From Vibrio echinoideorum (GTDB taxonomy: Bacteria; Pseudomonadota; Gammaproteobacteria; Enterobacterales; Vibrionaceae), in the NCBI RefSeq assembly GCF_024347455.1, contig NZ_AP025484.1, positions 186,001-250,000 of the forward strand: a DNA stretch of 64,000 bases, written 5' to 3'. This document shows, one piece after another, positions 27,827 through 35,876 of the stretch; within the stretch, counting starts at the first letter, position 1; each line of letters starts with the position of its first letter. The notes under the pieces were generated by a model. It was not told the DNA's origin, searched no databases, and worked only from the letters and a program-made list of their open reading frames with translations. The position numbers and the translations under genes are program-made.

Positions 27827-27862
27827 CCCTGTCCTTCAATTAGGACGAATTTGGTGAAGACA

Positions 27863-29362
27863 ATGACCCAATTTCAAGGTGAGCTGCCGTTTGGCAGAGT
27901 ACGTATCCCTTTCGATGTGCCAACAGGTTCTCACAGCGTAGTGATTACAGGCACGACGGTGAAAAAAGGATTCTTGTACGCGGCGGCATACGATGCCAAC
28001 CAAGCATTTCGTGGCAAGGTGCTGTTTGAAAAAGCGTACAAGTCACTCACTATCCAACAGCAAGACTCCGGGTTAGGCGCGATTGATGGTGCCATTTCAT
28101 CGGGCGAGTGGTTCTTAGAACTTTACAATCTCGAAGGTGAGTTTCGCACCGAGCGCGCGATGCAATATCAAGTCGATGTGCTTTATTCTGATGAGTTAGT
28201 TAATCATTCTAATGAGCTAGGTACTGACGGAATTGAGAGTGAGTTAGAGCTGAACCCAACGGTCACCACTGATCACGATATCGAGTTCGATTACAGCCAC
28301 ATGCTGAGTTCTGACTCTCGCTGGTATCGAGGTGATTTACACGCCCACACTCAGCTTTCAGATGGCCATAACACCTTGGCAGCGGCTAAAGATATTGTCG
28401 AATCACAAGGGCTCGATTTCTTCTTCTTTACCGAGCACAACATCTGCCAACCTAAGCTGCCTGTATCAAAGCAATGCTTGTTCTTACCCGCGTTAGAAGT
28501 AACGACAGACCTAGGACACTTCAATGTTCATGGCCCAGTTAAGTCTTTAGACCTGAGGGACGTTGAACACAGCAGCCAAGCGACCATGGAAGCCGGATTA
28601 AATCTAGTTAGAAATGGACACAGCTCCCTTGGCATTAATCACCCAATGATGAAGCCGTGGCATTGGCATTACGATCAAGTGGATCTCAGCCAAGTGTCTA
28701 CGTTTGAAGTGTGCTGCGACCCTACTTGGTCAACCTCGCCGAAAGCGACCGAAGAGGCGTTATTGGTTCTCAATGAAATGTGGAATTGTGGCCAGCGCAT
28801 TACTGCGATTGGCGGCAGTGATTCACACCTTGAGCCTCATGAGCGTAATCCGAAATCAGATGAGCCTTCCATCTATGGCGACCCATCGACCTTCGTTTAC
28901 AGCCACGGTTTGAGTGGCGAAGGCATCTTGTCTGGTTTGCGTAACGGACAAGTCTATCTGGAGCGCCGTTGCGGCTTGAAGTTTGATATCAACTTGGGAG
29001 ACTTGCTGCCAGGTAACGACTCTCAAGGGCTGGCACTTACTTATCGTATCGCAGTCACTGATTCAGAAAGCCCTTACTACGCGGAGTGCGTAGTTGATGG
29101 CGAGATCGTAGATCGAATCGCTCTCAACGATGAACTGCAAAGTATCCATATCGAAGAAGGGTATCGTTGGAGCCGCGTCGATATTCGTCGTGGAGATCTT
29201 CCATTCTCAATAGGATCGAACAGCACTCAATCTTCATCGAATGAGAATGAATTTGAAGGCTGCATCAATGCCGTATTCGACGGTAAACAACCAGAATTTA
29301 ACCAACCCCTAGTGCGTACTTGGGGAGAACTAATGGAGCGAATGAGCCGTGATGAAGTTTAA
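27863..29362 (+). CDS. PHP-domain metallohydrolase, CehA/McbA family
   Basis: 499 aa from ATG at 27863; GTG at 27854 (AGGA 8 nt upstream) is an alternative. An N-terminal beta-rich region (1-145) precedes the PHP domain: GDLHAHTQLSDGHNTL (metal ligands H-x-H), FFFFTEHN, PALEVTTDLGHFNVHG, SLGINHPMMKPWHW and AIGGSDSHLEPHE. CehA/McbA members are metal-dependent phosphoesterases or carbamate hydrolases. No signal peptide, so it acts in the cytoplasm on an imported compound. It lies in the Ugp-like operon where E. coli has ugpQ, a glycerophosphodiesterase, suggesting an analogous role. Confidence 0.88.
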   Translation: MTQFQGELPFGRVRIPFDVPTGSHSVVITGTTVKKGFLYAAAYDANQAFRGKVLFEKAYKSLTIQQQDSGLGAIDGAISSGEWFLELYNLEGEFRTERAMQYQVDVLYSDELVNHSNELGTDGIESELELNPTVTTDHDIEFDYSHMLSSDSRWYRGDLHAHTQLSDGHNTLAAAKDIVESQGLDFFFFTEHNICQPKLPVSKQCLFLPALEVTTDLGHFNVHGPVKSLDLRDVEHSSQATMEAGLNLVRNGHSSLGINHPMMKPWHWHYDQVDLSQVSTFEVCCDPTWSTSPKATEEALLVLNEMWNCGQRITAIGGSDSHLEPHERNPKSDEPSIYGDPSTFVYSHGLSGEGILSGLRNGQVYLERRCGLKFDINLGDLLPGNDSQGLALTYRIAVTDSESPYYAECVVDGEIVDRIALNDELQSIHIEEGYRWSRVDIRRGDLPFSIGSNSTQSSSNENEFEGCINAVFDGKQPEFNQPLVRTWGELMERMSRDEV

Positions 29363-30095
29363 GGCGATGTTATTTGATAAAGACGGCACATTGTTAGAGT
29401 TCCACAAGATGTGGCTCAACGTTTCTCGTGGTGCTTGTGAGCGTGTGAAATCATACAGTGACCAGCATCAAGGTAATCAAACTGTCACACCTGCTGAGTT
29501 ACTCTTGGCCATTGGTGTGGAAGGTGATGTGGTTGATAACTATGGACTATTAGCTTCAAACCCAGTGGAAGATACCGCGATAGCGTGGTTTAACATGCTG
29601 CAACCCAATGTCTCGCTTACTGAGTTTACCAAGGTGACCAAAGCGGCGTTCAATGACGAAGTGGAAGCGAACCCAGGCTGGATTGAAGCGCTACCGGGAG
29701 TGACTGAAAAGCTTGGTCTGTTCAAGCAACAAGGCATGATTTTAGGCATCGCGACCGCAGACACCAAAGACTCGACCATCTACACGCTCGAGCAATCGGG
29801 TTTGAGCGAGATGTTCGATTATGTCGGTTACTCCGATGGCGATATCGAACCGAAGCCAGCGCCCGCACTGCTCAATGCATTCTGTGAACAATGCGGTATT
29901 GAGCCACACGAAGTGATCATGTTTGGTGACACGGTTTCAGATATGGAGTTTGGACGTAACGCAGGCGCAAGCAATGTTGGCGTGCTGACAGGAACCGCAC
30001 AACAGAGCGAGTTAGAACCTGTGGCGGATCTGGTTATCGCATCAGTTGCCCATTTTGAGCTCAATCAACTGCAAGAACGCAGCCTAAGCGTTTAA
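29352..30095 (+). CDS. HAD-superfamily phosphatase, Gph/phosphoglycolate-phosphatase-like
   Basis: 247 aa from ATG at 29352, overlapping the PHP gene by 11 bp and so translationally coupled; GTG at 29349 is the alternative. All four HAD motifs are present: DKDGTLLEF (motif I), ATADTKDS region (motif II), KPAPALL with the motif III Lys, and MFGDTVSDMEFGRNAG (motif IV). The cap is the alpha-helical C1 type. It probably dephosphorylates the product of the PHP enzyme. The substrate is unknown. Confidence 0.88.
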   Translation: MKFKAMLFDKDGTLLEFHKMWLNVSRGACERVKSYSDQHQGNQTVTPAELLLAIGVEGDVVDNYGLLASNPVEDTAIAWFNMLQPNVSLTEFTKVTKAAFNDEVEANPGWIEALPGVTEKLGLFKQQGMILGIATADTKDSTIYTLEQSGLSEMFDYVGYSDGDIEPKPAPALLNAFCEQCGIEPHEVIMFGDTVSDMEFGRNAGASNVGVLTGTAQQSELEPVADLVIASVAHFELNQLQERSLSV

Positions 30096-30143
30096 CGACA
30101 GAATCTAAAGATAGTATTTAACGAATTGATTTAAGGACAGGTT

Positions 30144-31280
30144 ATGGCTGAAGTCACACTGAGAGGGGTAGAGAAAACCTACCCAAATGGTTTTAAGGCC
30201 GTGCACGGTGTCGATCTGAATATTCGCGAAGGTGAGTTCATGGTGTTTGTTGGGCCGTCTGGCTGCGCAAAATCCACGACGCTTCGTATGATCGCAGGCC
30301 TTGAAGATATCTCAGAAGGCGATGTCTACATTGGCGACAAGCGTGTGAATGAGCTGCCACCTAAAGATCGTGGCATCTCCATGGTGTTTCAAAATTACGC
30401 GCTTTATCCGCACATGTCGGTGTACGAAAATATGGCTTTTGGCCTTAAGCAGCAGAAGCTGCCAAAGCATGAAATCAATAAACGTATTGAAGATGCAGCC
30501 AAGACGTTGGATATCGAACATCTGCTAAATAACAAGCCGGGTGAAATGTCCGGCGGTCAAAGGCAGCGTGTGGCTCTAGGTCGTGCGATGGTGCGCAAGC
30601 CAGATGTATTTCTGTTTGATGAGCCTCTGTCTAACTTAGACGCTAAGCTGCGTGTTTCAACGCGTGTCAGCATTGCGCAGCTACACAATAACCTGAAGCA
30701 AGAAGGACAGAATGCCACCATGATCTACGTGACACACGATCAGGTGGAAGCCATGACTCTTGGTGATCGTATCTGTGTATTGAATCAAGGTGAGATCATG
30801 CAAGTCGATACGCCGATGAATCTTTATCAGTATCCAGCGAACAAGTTTGTCGCAGGCTTTATTGGCTCGCCAGCCATGAACCTTATCAAGGTGAGAGTGG
30901 ACGAGATTGACGGTGTGATGAACGTGGTATCGGAAAGTGGTGCACGTTGGACGCTACCACAAGATAAGCAGGCTATCGCTCGTGAAAAAGCAGGAGAGTG
31001 GCTGTGGTTTGGTGTTCGCCCTGAGCATATTCAATTGGCCAATCACGATGCTCCATTGTCTGAGGTGAATACTCAAACGCACAGGCTTGATGTTGTCGAG
31101 TCTATGGGTAACGAGCTTTATCTCTACTTTAAAGTTGGATCTGACAAGCTGGTGGCGCGTGTTCCGTTTGATGCGAATCGCATTGCAAACAGTGGCGAAG
31201 AGACCGTGCTCCATTTTAACACGCTACAGTGTCACTTGTTTGATTTGGAAACCGAAGAGTCGCTTGTTTCTCAAGTCTGA
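30144..31280 (+). CDS. ABC transporter ATP-binding protein, UgpC/MalK-like
   Basis: 378 aa, standard for MalK/UgpC. Walker A reads GPSGCAKST, with Ala in place of the usual Gly before Lys; the Q-loop is VFQNYALYPHMSVYENMAF, signature MSGGQRQRVALGRAM, Walker B FLFDEPLSNLDAKLR, H-loop YVTHDQVEAMTLGD. The C-terminal TOBE/regulatory domain (from about 240) has WFGVRPEHIQLA. It ends the operon, 48 bp after the HAD gene. The G-to-A change in Walker A is tolerated in some CUT1 ATPases, so activity is likely. Confidence 0.92.
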   Translation: MAEVTLRGVEKTYPNGFKAVHGVDLNIREGEFMVFVGPSGCAKSTTLRMIAGLEDISEGDVYIGDKRVNELPPKDRGISMVFQNYALYPHMSVYENMAFGLKQQKLPKHEINKRIEDAAKTLDIEHLLNNKPGEMSGGQRQRVALGRAMVRKPDVFLFDEPLSNLDAKLRVSTRVSIAQLHNNLKQEGQNATMIYVTHDQVEAMTLGDRICVLNQGEIMQVDTPMNLYQYPANKFVAGFIGSPAMNLIKVRVDEIDGVMNVVSESGARWTLPQDKQAIAREKAGEWLWFGVRPEHIQLANHDAPLSEVNTQTHRLDVVESMGNELYLYFKVGSDKLVARVPFDANRIANSGEETVLHFNTLQCHLFDLETEESLVSQV

Positions 31281-31330
31281 TCAGACTGACGTTACAGAGC
31301 TCAAGCTTGTGACCAATTGTTTAGATAAAC

Positions 31331-31370
31331 AAATCCCCATTCGCTGACAAAACGAATGGGGATTTTAGTT
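31331..31370 (+). terminator. Terminator of the Ugp-like operon (copy A of a duplicated terminator)
   Basis: AAATCCCCATTCG (31331-31343) pairs with CGAATGGGGATTT (31353-31365), followed by T's. A near-identical hairpin lies at 33606. Confidence 0.9.
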
Positions 31371-31418
31371 AGCAGGGGTAGTTATTTTATCAATAGTGGG
31401 CAATCATTAATTTATTGG
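31332..31418. repeat. Direct repeat copy A flanking the c-di-GMP gene remnants
   Basis: About 87 bp aligned by eye with 33608-33694 in the same orientation, with roughly eleven differences. It contains the hairpin terminator plus a shared AT-rich tail (TTTATCAATAGTG, then TAATTTATTG). Confidence 0.85.
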
Positions 31419-31458
31419 TTATTTCTAAGTTATTTTAACCTTTAATAAATTATATGAG

Positions 31459-31815
31459 GTGCATAACGATATAACAATTTTTCCTCATTGCTCTGCAGCT
31501 TATCTCATTCTTTTCCGACTTGGAGGTGATGAAATTCTTATCTGGTTACCTAATTCGAACCTGGAGCGAGCCGCAGCCCTTTCAGAGAAATTACGCTCAG
31601 CAATTCAGAAGATCAAACTTGAGCAACAACCAACTCTAACAATTACGTCTAGTTTTGGTATTGGCTTGTTATCAGAAAATGAAAAGTGGAAAGACTGTGT
31701 CGATCGCGCTGATAGGGCGCTTTATCAAGCAAAGCTTAAAGGACGAAATACAATTGTGATTGAAGAGTCATATGACAGTTACTCGACATCAACAAAAGCG
31801 ATTGGCAGCTCTTAG
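31459..31815 (+). pseudogene. 5'-truncated GGDEF-domain fragment
   Basis: An open stretch of 118 codons in which recognisable homology begins only near codon 16: LILFRLGGDEILIWLPN (the GGDEF-loop region, here GGDEI), then TITSSFGIGLLSE and DRADRALYQAKLKGRN, the last third of a diguanylate cyclase domain. The N-terminal half of the domain, including the Mg2+-binding first Asp and all input domains, is missing, so it cannot make cyclic-di-GMP. The first ~15 codons have no homology, and no promoter or ribosome site was seen. It lies between the two copies of the terminator repeat. Confidence 0.85.
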
Positions 31816-32024
31816 TTTGGCTAAGAGCTAATATTCACACAAATTGTTCTTGCCATGTTTTAGCCTTAAAAGGTTTTCGTCGCGCAGAGTGATGACGAAA
31901 ATCGGTAAACAAAAGTTAAAAATAAAAACGCGAGCGGTAGATTGCGATTTATGTTGGTGCTACGTTATGAGCAATTTATAACATATAAGTCATGACACAT
32001 TAGACTGAGAGATAGCAGCTAACG

Positions 32025-33530
32025 ATGAACAAGACAAAAAGATATCCGGCCAACATAGTATTCAGTTACTTAATACTGTCATCTTTATGGGTTTTATTTT
32101 CTGATCTCGCGGTTGAATCACTATCAAATGACTTGCGAGAACACGCCTTAGCACAGACAGTCAAAGGCCTGGTATTTATCATTCTAACGTCTGCTTTGTT
32201 ATGGGTAATGGTTCGGAAAAATAATCGAGATTTAGAGAGCGCTAACGATCTTGATAGTGTCACTGGGCTTCATAGCCCATCCGTTTTTTATCGATATTTA
32301 AACAAAAGGCTAAAAAAATCCCAGGCCAGTGACCATTATGTCCTCTTCTTACTCGACATTGATAACTTCAAATCTGTAGCTGATCAGATTGGGTTCGAAA
32401 ATACGAATTTATTTTTAAAAGACATCGCCTGATCGATTGAACTTCCTATTGAGCATCAACCACTTTCGTCACGGGTACATTCCGATGGTTTCGCATGTTT
32501 AGTCAAACTCGATGATAAGGAAGATATTGAATCCTACATTTCTCTCGTACATCGTAGATTTAACCAATGTGCTTATCGTTATGATATCAACGCCACTTGT
32601 TGTATTGGCGCTGCTCTATTCCCCTCTGATGGAAATAATGCCAAGCAACTTATGGCATCAGCAATCCACGCCTTAACTGAAGCAAAAAAAAGCAAGAATA
32701 CGATTGAGTTTCATGACCCAAAACTCACTGAGCTTGAACGTCAACGTCAAGAGATGGTGCAAGAATTACGTAAAGCGATTGATGACAAAGCGATTGATAT
32801 TGTGTTTCAGCCTAAATACAACATTGAAAGTAAATTTGTCGCTGGCGTGGAAGTGTTGTCTCGTTGGACGCATGAGCGCTATGGTGTCGTTTCACCGGAT
32901 ATCTTTGTCGCGCTAGCAGAAGAAAATCATTTTTGTCGTGATTTGACTACGTTAGTTCTAGAGAAGACTGCGTCACAACTTAGGGCTAACGGTTTACTAG
33001 GGAATGAGCTTAATAGTGTCTCGGTCAATATTTCAGCGGTAGAGCTAAATAGCGTTGATGACATGAACCATCTGGATGAATATCTACGAAAGGATCCCGA
33101 GTTTGCTCGCTTACTTTGTCTTGAAATCACTGAAACCGCTATTTTGAAAGATATAGATCAGTGTGCAATCGCTGTTCAGACGTTAAAAAAACAAGGGGTG
33201 TCCTTTTCGATAGATGACTTTGGTGTTGGTTACACTTCTTTTGGTATATTTAGCAAATTAGATGTAGATGAAATCAAAGTCGACCGCAGTTACATCAATG
33301 GGTTAGAAGATGATTATCGTTCTAGAGCCATAACGTCTGGTATTATTGATATCGCGCGAGGGTTTGGCATTAATGTCGTGGCTGAAGGGGTTGAAAATGC
33401 TCAACAGTTGTCAATTTTGAAAACGTTAAATTGCGAACAAGCCCGAGGTTATTATCTAGGCTACCCGATGTCCTCCAAACAGTTAAAAGTAAGTCTTACC
33501 CCTGAAAAAGAACCATGTTCAACAACATAA
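32025..33530 (+). pseudogene. Degenerate GGDEF-EAL protein gene interrupted by an in-frame TGA
   Basis: From ATG at 32025 the frame is open to a TGA at 32430-32432, then continues in the same frame (SIELPIEH...) to a stop at 33530, about 501 codons in total. Read through, it has two N-terminal TM helices (about 10-65), a GGDEF-like domain whose motif is degenerate (SDGFA), and an EAL domain: FQPKYNIESK, EVLSRW, SVNIS, EITETAIL, IDDFGVGYTSF, DEIKVDRSY, VVAEGVENA. The final QGY motif reads ARGYY. A single substitution creating the stop is the simplest explanation. The downstream part could still be translated from an internal start near 32652. Confidence 0.88.
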
Positions 33531-33605
33531 CGTAATATTTTTTCATCTAAGCGACAGGGATACAGATGACTTGTATCGAGAAGGATACTGTTAACCTAAC
33601 TATAA

Positions 33606-33645
33606 AAAATCCCCATTCGTTGATAAACGAATGGGGATTTTAGTT
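33606..33645. terminator. Bidirectional terminator (copy B)
   Basis: A 16-bp perfect stem, AAAATCCCCATTCGTT (33606-33621) with AACGAATGGGGATTTT (33626-33641) and a GATA loop. A- and T-rich flanks suit both directions: the c-di-GMP remnants from the left and the PTS operon from the right. Confidence 0.9.
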
Positions 33646-33694
33646 ACTAGGGGGTAGTTACTTTATCAATAGTGAGCATTCACTAATTTATTGA
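33608..33694. repeat. Direct repeat copy B flanking the c-di-GMP gene remnants
   Basis: Partner of 31332-31418, same orientation, about 2.2 kb away. Includes terminator B and the same AT-rich tail. Confidence 0.85.
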
Positions 33695-33733
33695 TTCTTT
33701 TAGATAGCTTTTGGCTTTAGATAACCTTTGGCT

Positions 33734-35158
33734 TTAAATAGCGACCATAGTCGCGGCTTTCTTCATCGCTTCCTTAGTCGAGCATTCAATCACGTTCGCG
33801 TTAGCAAAGCGGTGTGCGTCTTTCACTTGAATATCGTGAGCCAAGATAACCAGCCTTGCGTTAGCCACATCTAGGTCGCTGATGCGGTTCTGAATACCGT
33901 TTTGACCTTGTGTTTCTACCTTAATCTTAAGGCCTGCTGCTAAACCTGCTTTCTCTAGTGCTTTTGCTGCCATGAAGGTGTGTGCAACACCAGAAGGACA
34001 ACATGTTACTGCTACGATGTCGTACTCGCCTTCGCCTGCTACAGGAGCCGCTTGAGCTTGTACTGGCGCTTCAGCCATGTCTTCATCGGTTTCAACAGCC
34101 ACTGGTTTCCAGAAGCCAACGATAACGGCTGTGGTTAGTGAGCCAAGTGCAATACCGACGACGTACATTGGAATGTTGCTTGATACTGGTGCCGTAATTA
34201 GGCCGCCCCACGGTGCGTGCAGTAGAACGTCTGTCATGAAGCCGAACACACAACCAACGATACCGCCGGCAACGATTGAAGGAAGTACGCGCATTGGGTC
34301 ATTCGCTGCGAATGGGATAGCACCCTCAGAGATACCGATAGAACCCATGATTGCTGCTGCTTTACCTGCTTCTTGCTCTTGTTTAGAGAACTTGTTTTTG
34401 AATAGGAAAGTCGCCAGTGCCATACCTAGAGGTGGCGTACAAATCGCGATGCCTACGCCGCCCATTAGCCACGGTTGTGTGTCTACTTGAGTTTGAGCAA
34501 ATAGGGTCGCTACTTTGTTGATAGGGCCGCCCATATCAAACGCAGTCATACCTCCAAGGATTGTGCCTAGAACCATCTTAGATGCGCCAGCCATTGAAGC
34601 TAAGAACTCGTTCATAGAAGACATGAACAGTTTGATTGGCTCACCGATGCCCCACAATACGATACCTGCAGAGATTAAAGTGCCTAGAAGCGGGTAGATG
34701 AAGTACGCACCCAGCGCTGTCATGTTCGCAGAAAGTGGGATCTTCTTAAGCTGGAAGACGACGCCACCGGCGATAAAGCCTGCCACGATACAGCCAAGGA
34801 AGCCGCCGCCCATGTCAGCCATGATGCCAGAAGAAATCATAGCAGGAGCTAGCGCTGGTTTATCTGCAATTGAGTAACCAATAAAGCCGCCAAGAATGAT
34901 TGGGAAAAGAACAAGGCCTTTGATACCGATATTGGAGATGTCTGCTAGCAGGCCGTCTGCAGGTACAGCGCCTTTGCCTGATGCCATTACCGCTAAAGCC
35001 AATAGAACACCACCGGCTACGATGAAAGGTAGCATGTGTGAGGTTCCGAAAAGCAGATGGCCTTTCATGGTACTGAGGATTTTTTTATAGTCGCTACTAT
35101 TATTCTTATTATTAGAATTGCTACTGGTATTGGTAGCTTGATTTGCTAGGGTGCTCAT
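33734..35158 (-). CDS. Fructose-family PTS, EIIC-EIIB fusion
   Basis: 474 aa. Residues 30-350 are the EIIC membrane domain (LLFGTSHMLPFIVAGGVLLA, the GMTAFDMGGPINKVA block and GISEGAIPFAANDP), and residues 380-474 an EIIB domain with the phosphorylatable Cys in VTCCPSGVAHTFMAAKALE. It transports and phosphorylates a sugar of the fructose/mannose group at the inner membrane, taking phosphate from the EIIA encoded just upstream (35172-35612). The EIIC-EIIB order is unlike the EIIB-EIIC order of classical FruA. The sugar is not known. Ends near terminator B. Confidence 0.92.
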   Translation of the reverse strand: MSTLANQATNTSSNSNNKNNSSDYKKILSTMKGHLLFGTSHMLPFIVAGGVLLALAVMASGKGAVPADGLLADISNIGIKGLVLFPIILGGFIGYSIADKPALAPAMISSGIMADMGGGFLGCIVAGFIAGGVVFQLKKIPLSANMTALGAYFIYPLLGTLISAGIVLWGIGEPIKLFMSSMNEFLASMAGASKMVLGTILGGMTAFDMGGPINKVATLFAQTQVDTQPWLMGGVGIAICTPPLGMALATFLFKNKFSKQEQEAGKAAAIMGSIGISEGAIPFAANDPMRVLPSIVAGGIVGCVFGFMTDVLLHAPWGGLITAPVSSNIPMYVVGIALGSLTTAVIVGFWKPVAVETDEDMAEAPVQAQAAPVAGEGEYDIVAVTCCPSGVAHTFMAAKALEKAGLAAGLKIKVETQGQNGIQNRISDLDVANARLVILAHDIQVKDAHRFANANVIECSTKEAMKKAATMVAI

Positions 35159-35171
35159 AATTTTCTACGCC

Positions 35172-35612
35172 TTATGAATTAATTAAAATATTAAGGATTT
35201 GTTGTTCGTCTTTTGCGTTATGGATATTTTGAATAAATTCATCGCTGAATTTTCCAAATAGTTCTTGTAGTACATAAATATGATGGTCAGCACCGTTATC
35301 TGGTGATGCAATCATAAAAAGTACGGTTGGGTTAATGCCGTCGTCATCGCCATACTCGATACCTTCACGCTTAACACCGACAGCAATTGCGGGTTCAGTG
35401 ACTGCCTTGCTTTTTGAGTGTGGGTAAGCAATGCCGTCCATTGAGGTAATGCTTTGAGATTCACGAACTTCGATGTCTGCCAAGAAGGCTTCTTTACTGC
35501 TGATTCGCTTGTTCTCAAATAACATGCCTGCCAATTCTTCAAACAGTTCTTTTTTATTTTTCGCTTGAAGGTTGTTATTAATTAAGTTGACGTTAGTTAG
35601 CTGTGTGATCAT
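35172..35612 (-). CDS. Fructose-family PTS EIIA protein
   Basis: 146 aa, a free-standing type-2 (mannitol/fructose) EIIA. The active-site His is in MDGIAYPHSKSKAVTEPAI, and LFMIASPDNGADHHIYVLQELFGKF is the usual following block. It receives phosphate from HPr and passes it to the EIIB domain of the downstream protein; the gap between the genes is 13 bp, so they form an operon. Two CRP-like sites lie in its promoter region (35725-35763). Nearly the same EIIA domain is present as the N-terminus of the PTS proteins at 37187 and 44227. Confidence 0.92.
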   Translation of the reverse strand: MITQLTNVNLINNNLQAKNKKELFEELAGMLFENKRISSKEAFLADIEVRESQSITSMDGIAYPHSKSKAVTEPAIAVGVKREGIEYGDDDGINPTVLFMIASPDNGADHHIYVLQELFGKFSDEFIQNIHNAKDEQQILNILINS

Positions 35613-35724
35613 TTATTAACTCATTCACTATTGAAGTTCTTGAATTAAAATTAATGGATTAACCCGATTCGCGAAATAGCAAATAAAAGCCCTTCACTGC
35701 ATATTTGTACCAAGCAAAATTAAG

Positions 35725-35763
35725 TGTGATTTGCATCATTAATGCAGTGTGATACGGGTCATA
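35725..35763. promoter_or_regulatory. Two CRP-like sites upstream of the EIIA/EIICB operon
   Basis: TGTGATTTGCATCATT at 35725-35740 and TGTGATACGGGTCATA at 35748-35763 each match TGTGA-N6-TCA. Their centres are 23 bp apart, two helical turns, and about 120-140 bp upstream of the ATG at 35612. Fits catabolite control of a PTS operon. Confidence 0.55.
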
Positions 35764-35809
35764 CTTAATGGCGTTTTGATTATGTTTTGATACGCCAATA
35801 GGCTTCGTA

Positions 35810-35840
35810 AAAACAAAAATGCCCCGCAAAACAGGGCATG
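35810..35840 (-). terminator. Terminator of the EIIABC-manA operon
   Basis: ATGCCC (35819-35824) pairs with GGGCAT (35834-35839); on the minus strand a T-run follows. It is just past the manA stop at 35877. Confidence 0.8.
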
Positions 35841-35876
35841 ATCAGTGTGAGTTTATTTAGATTTGCTCAGTGCTGA

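Noticed and set aside
32430..32432. Possible selenocysteine (TGA) codon in the GGDEF-EAL gene
   Set aside because: The TGA follows a degenerate GGDEF region with no role for selenocysteine and no SECIS-like hairpin right after it; a nonsense change is simpler.
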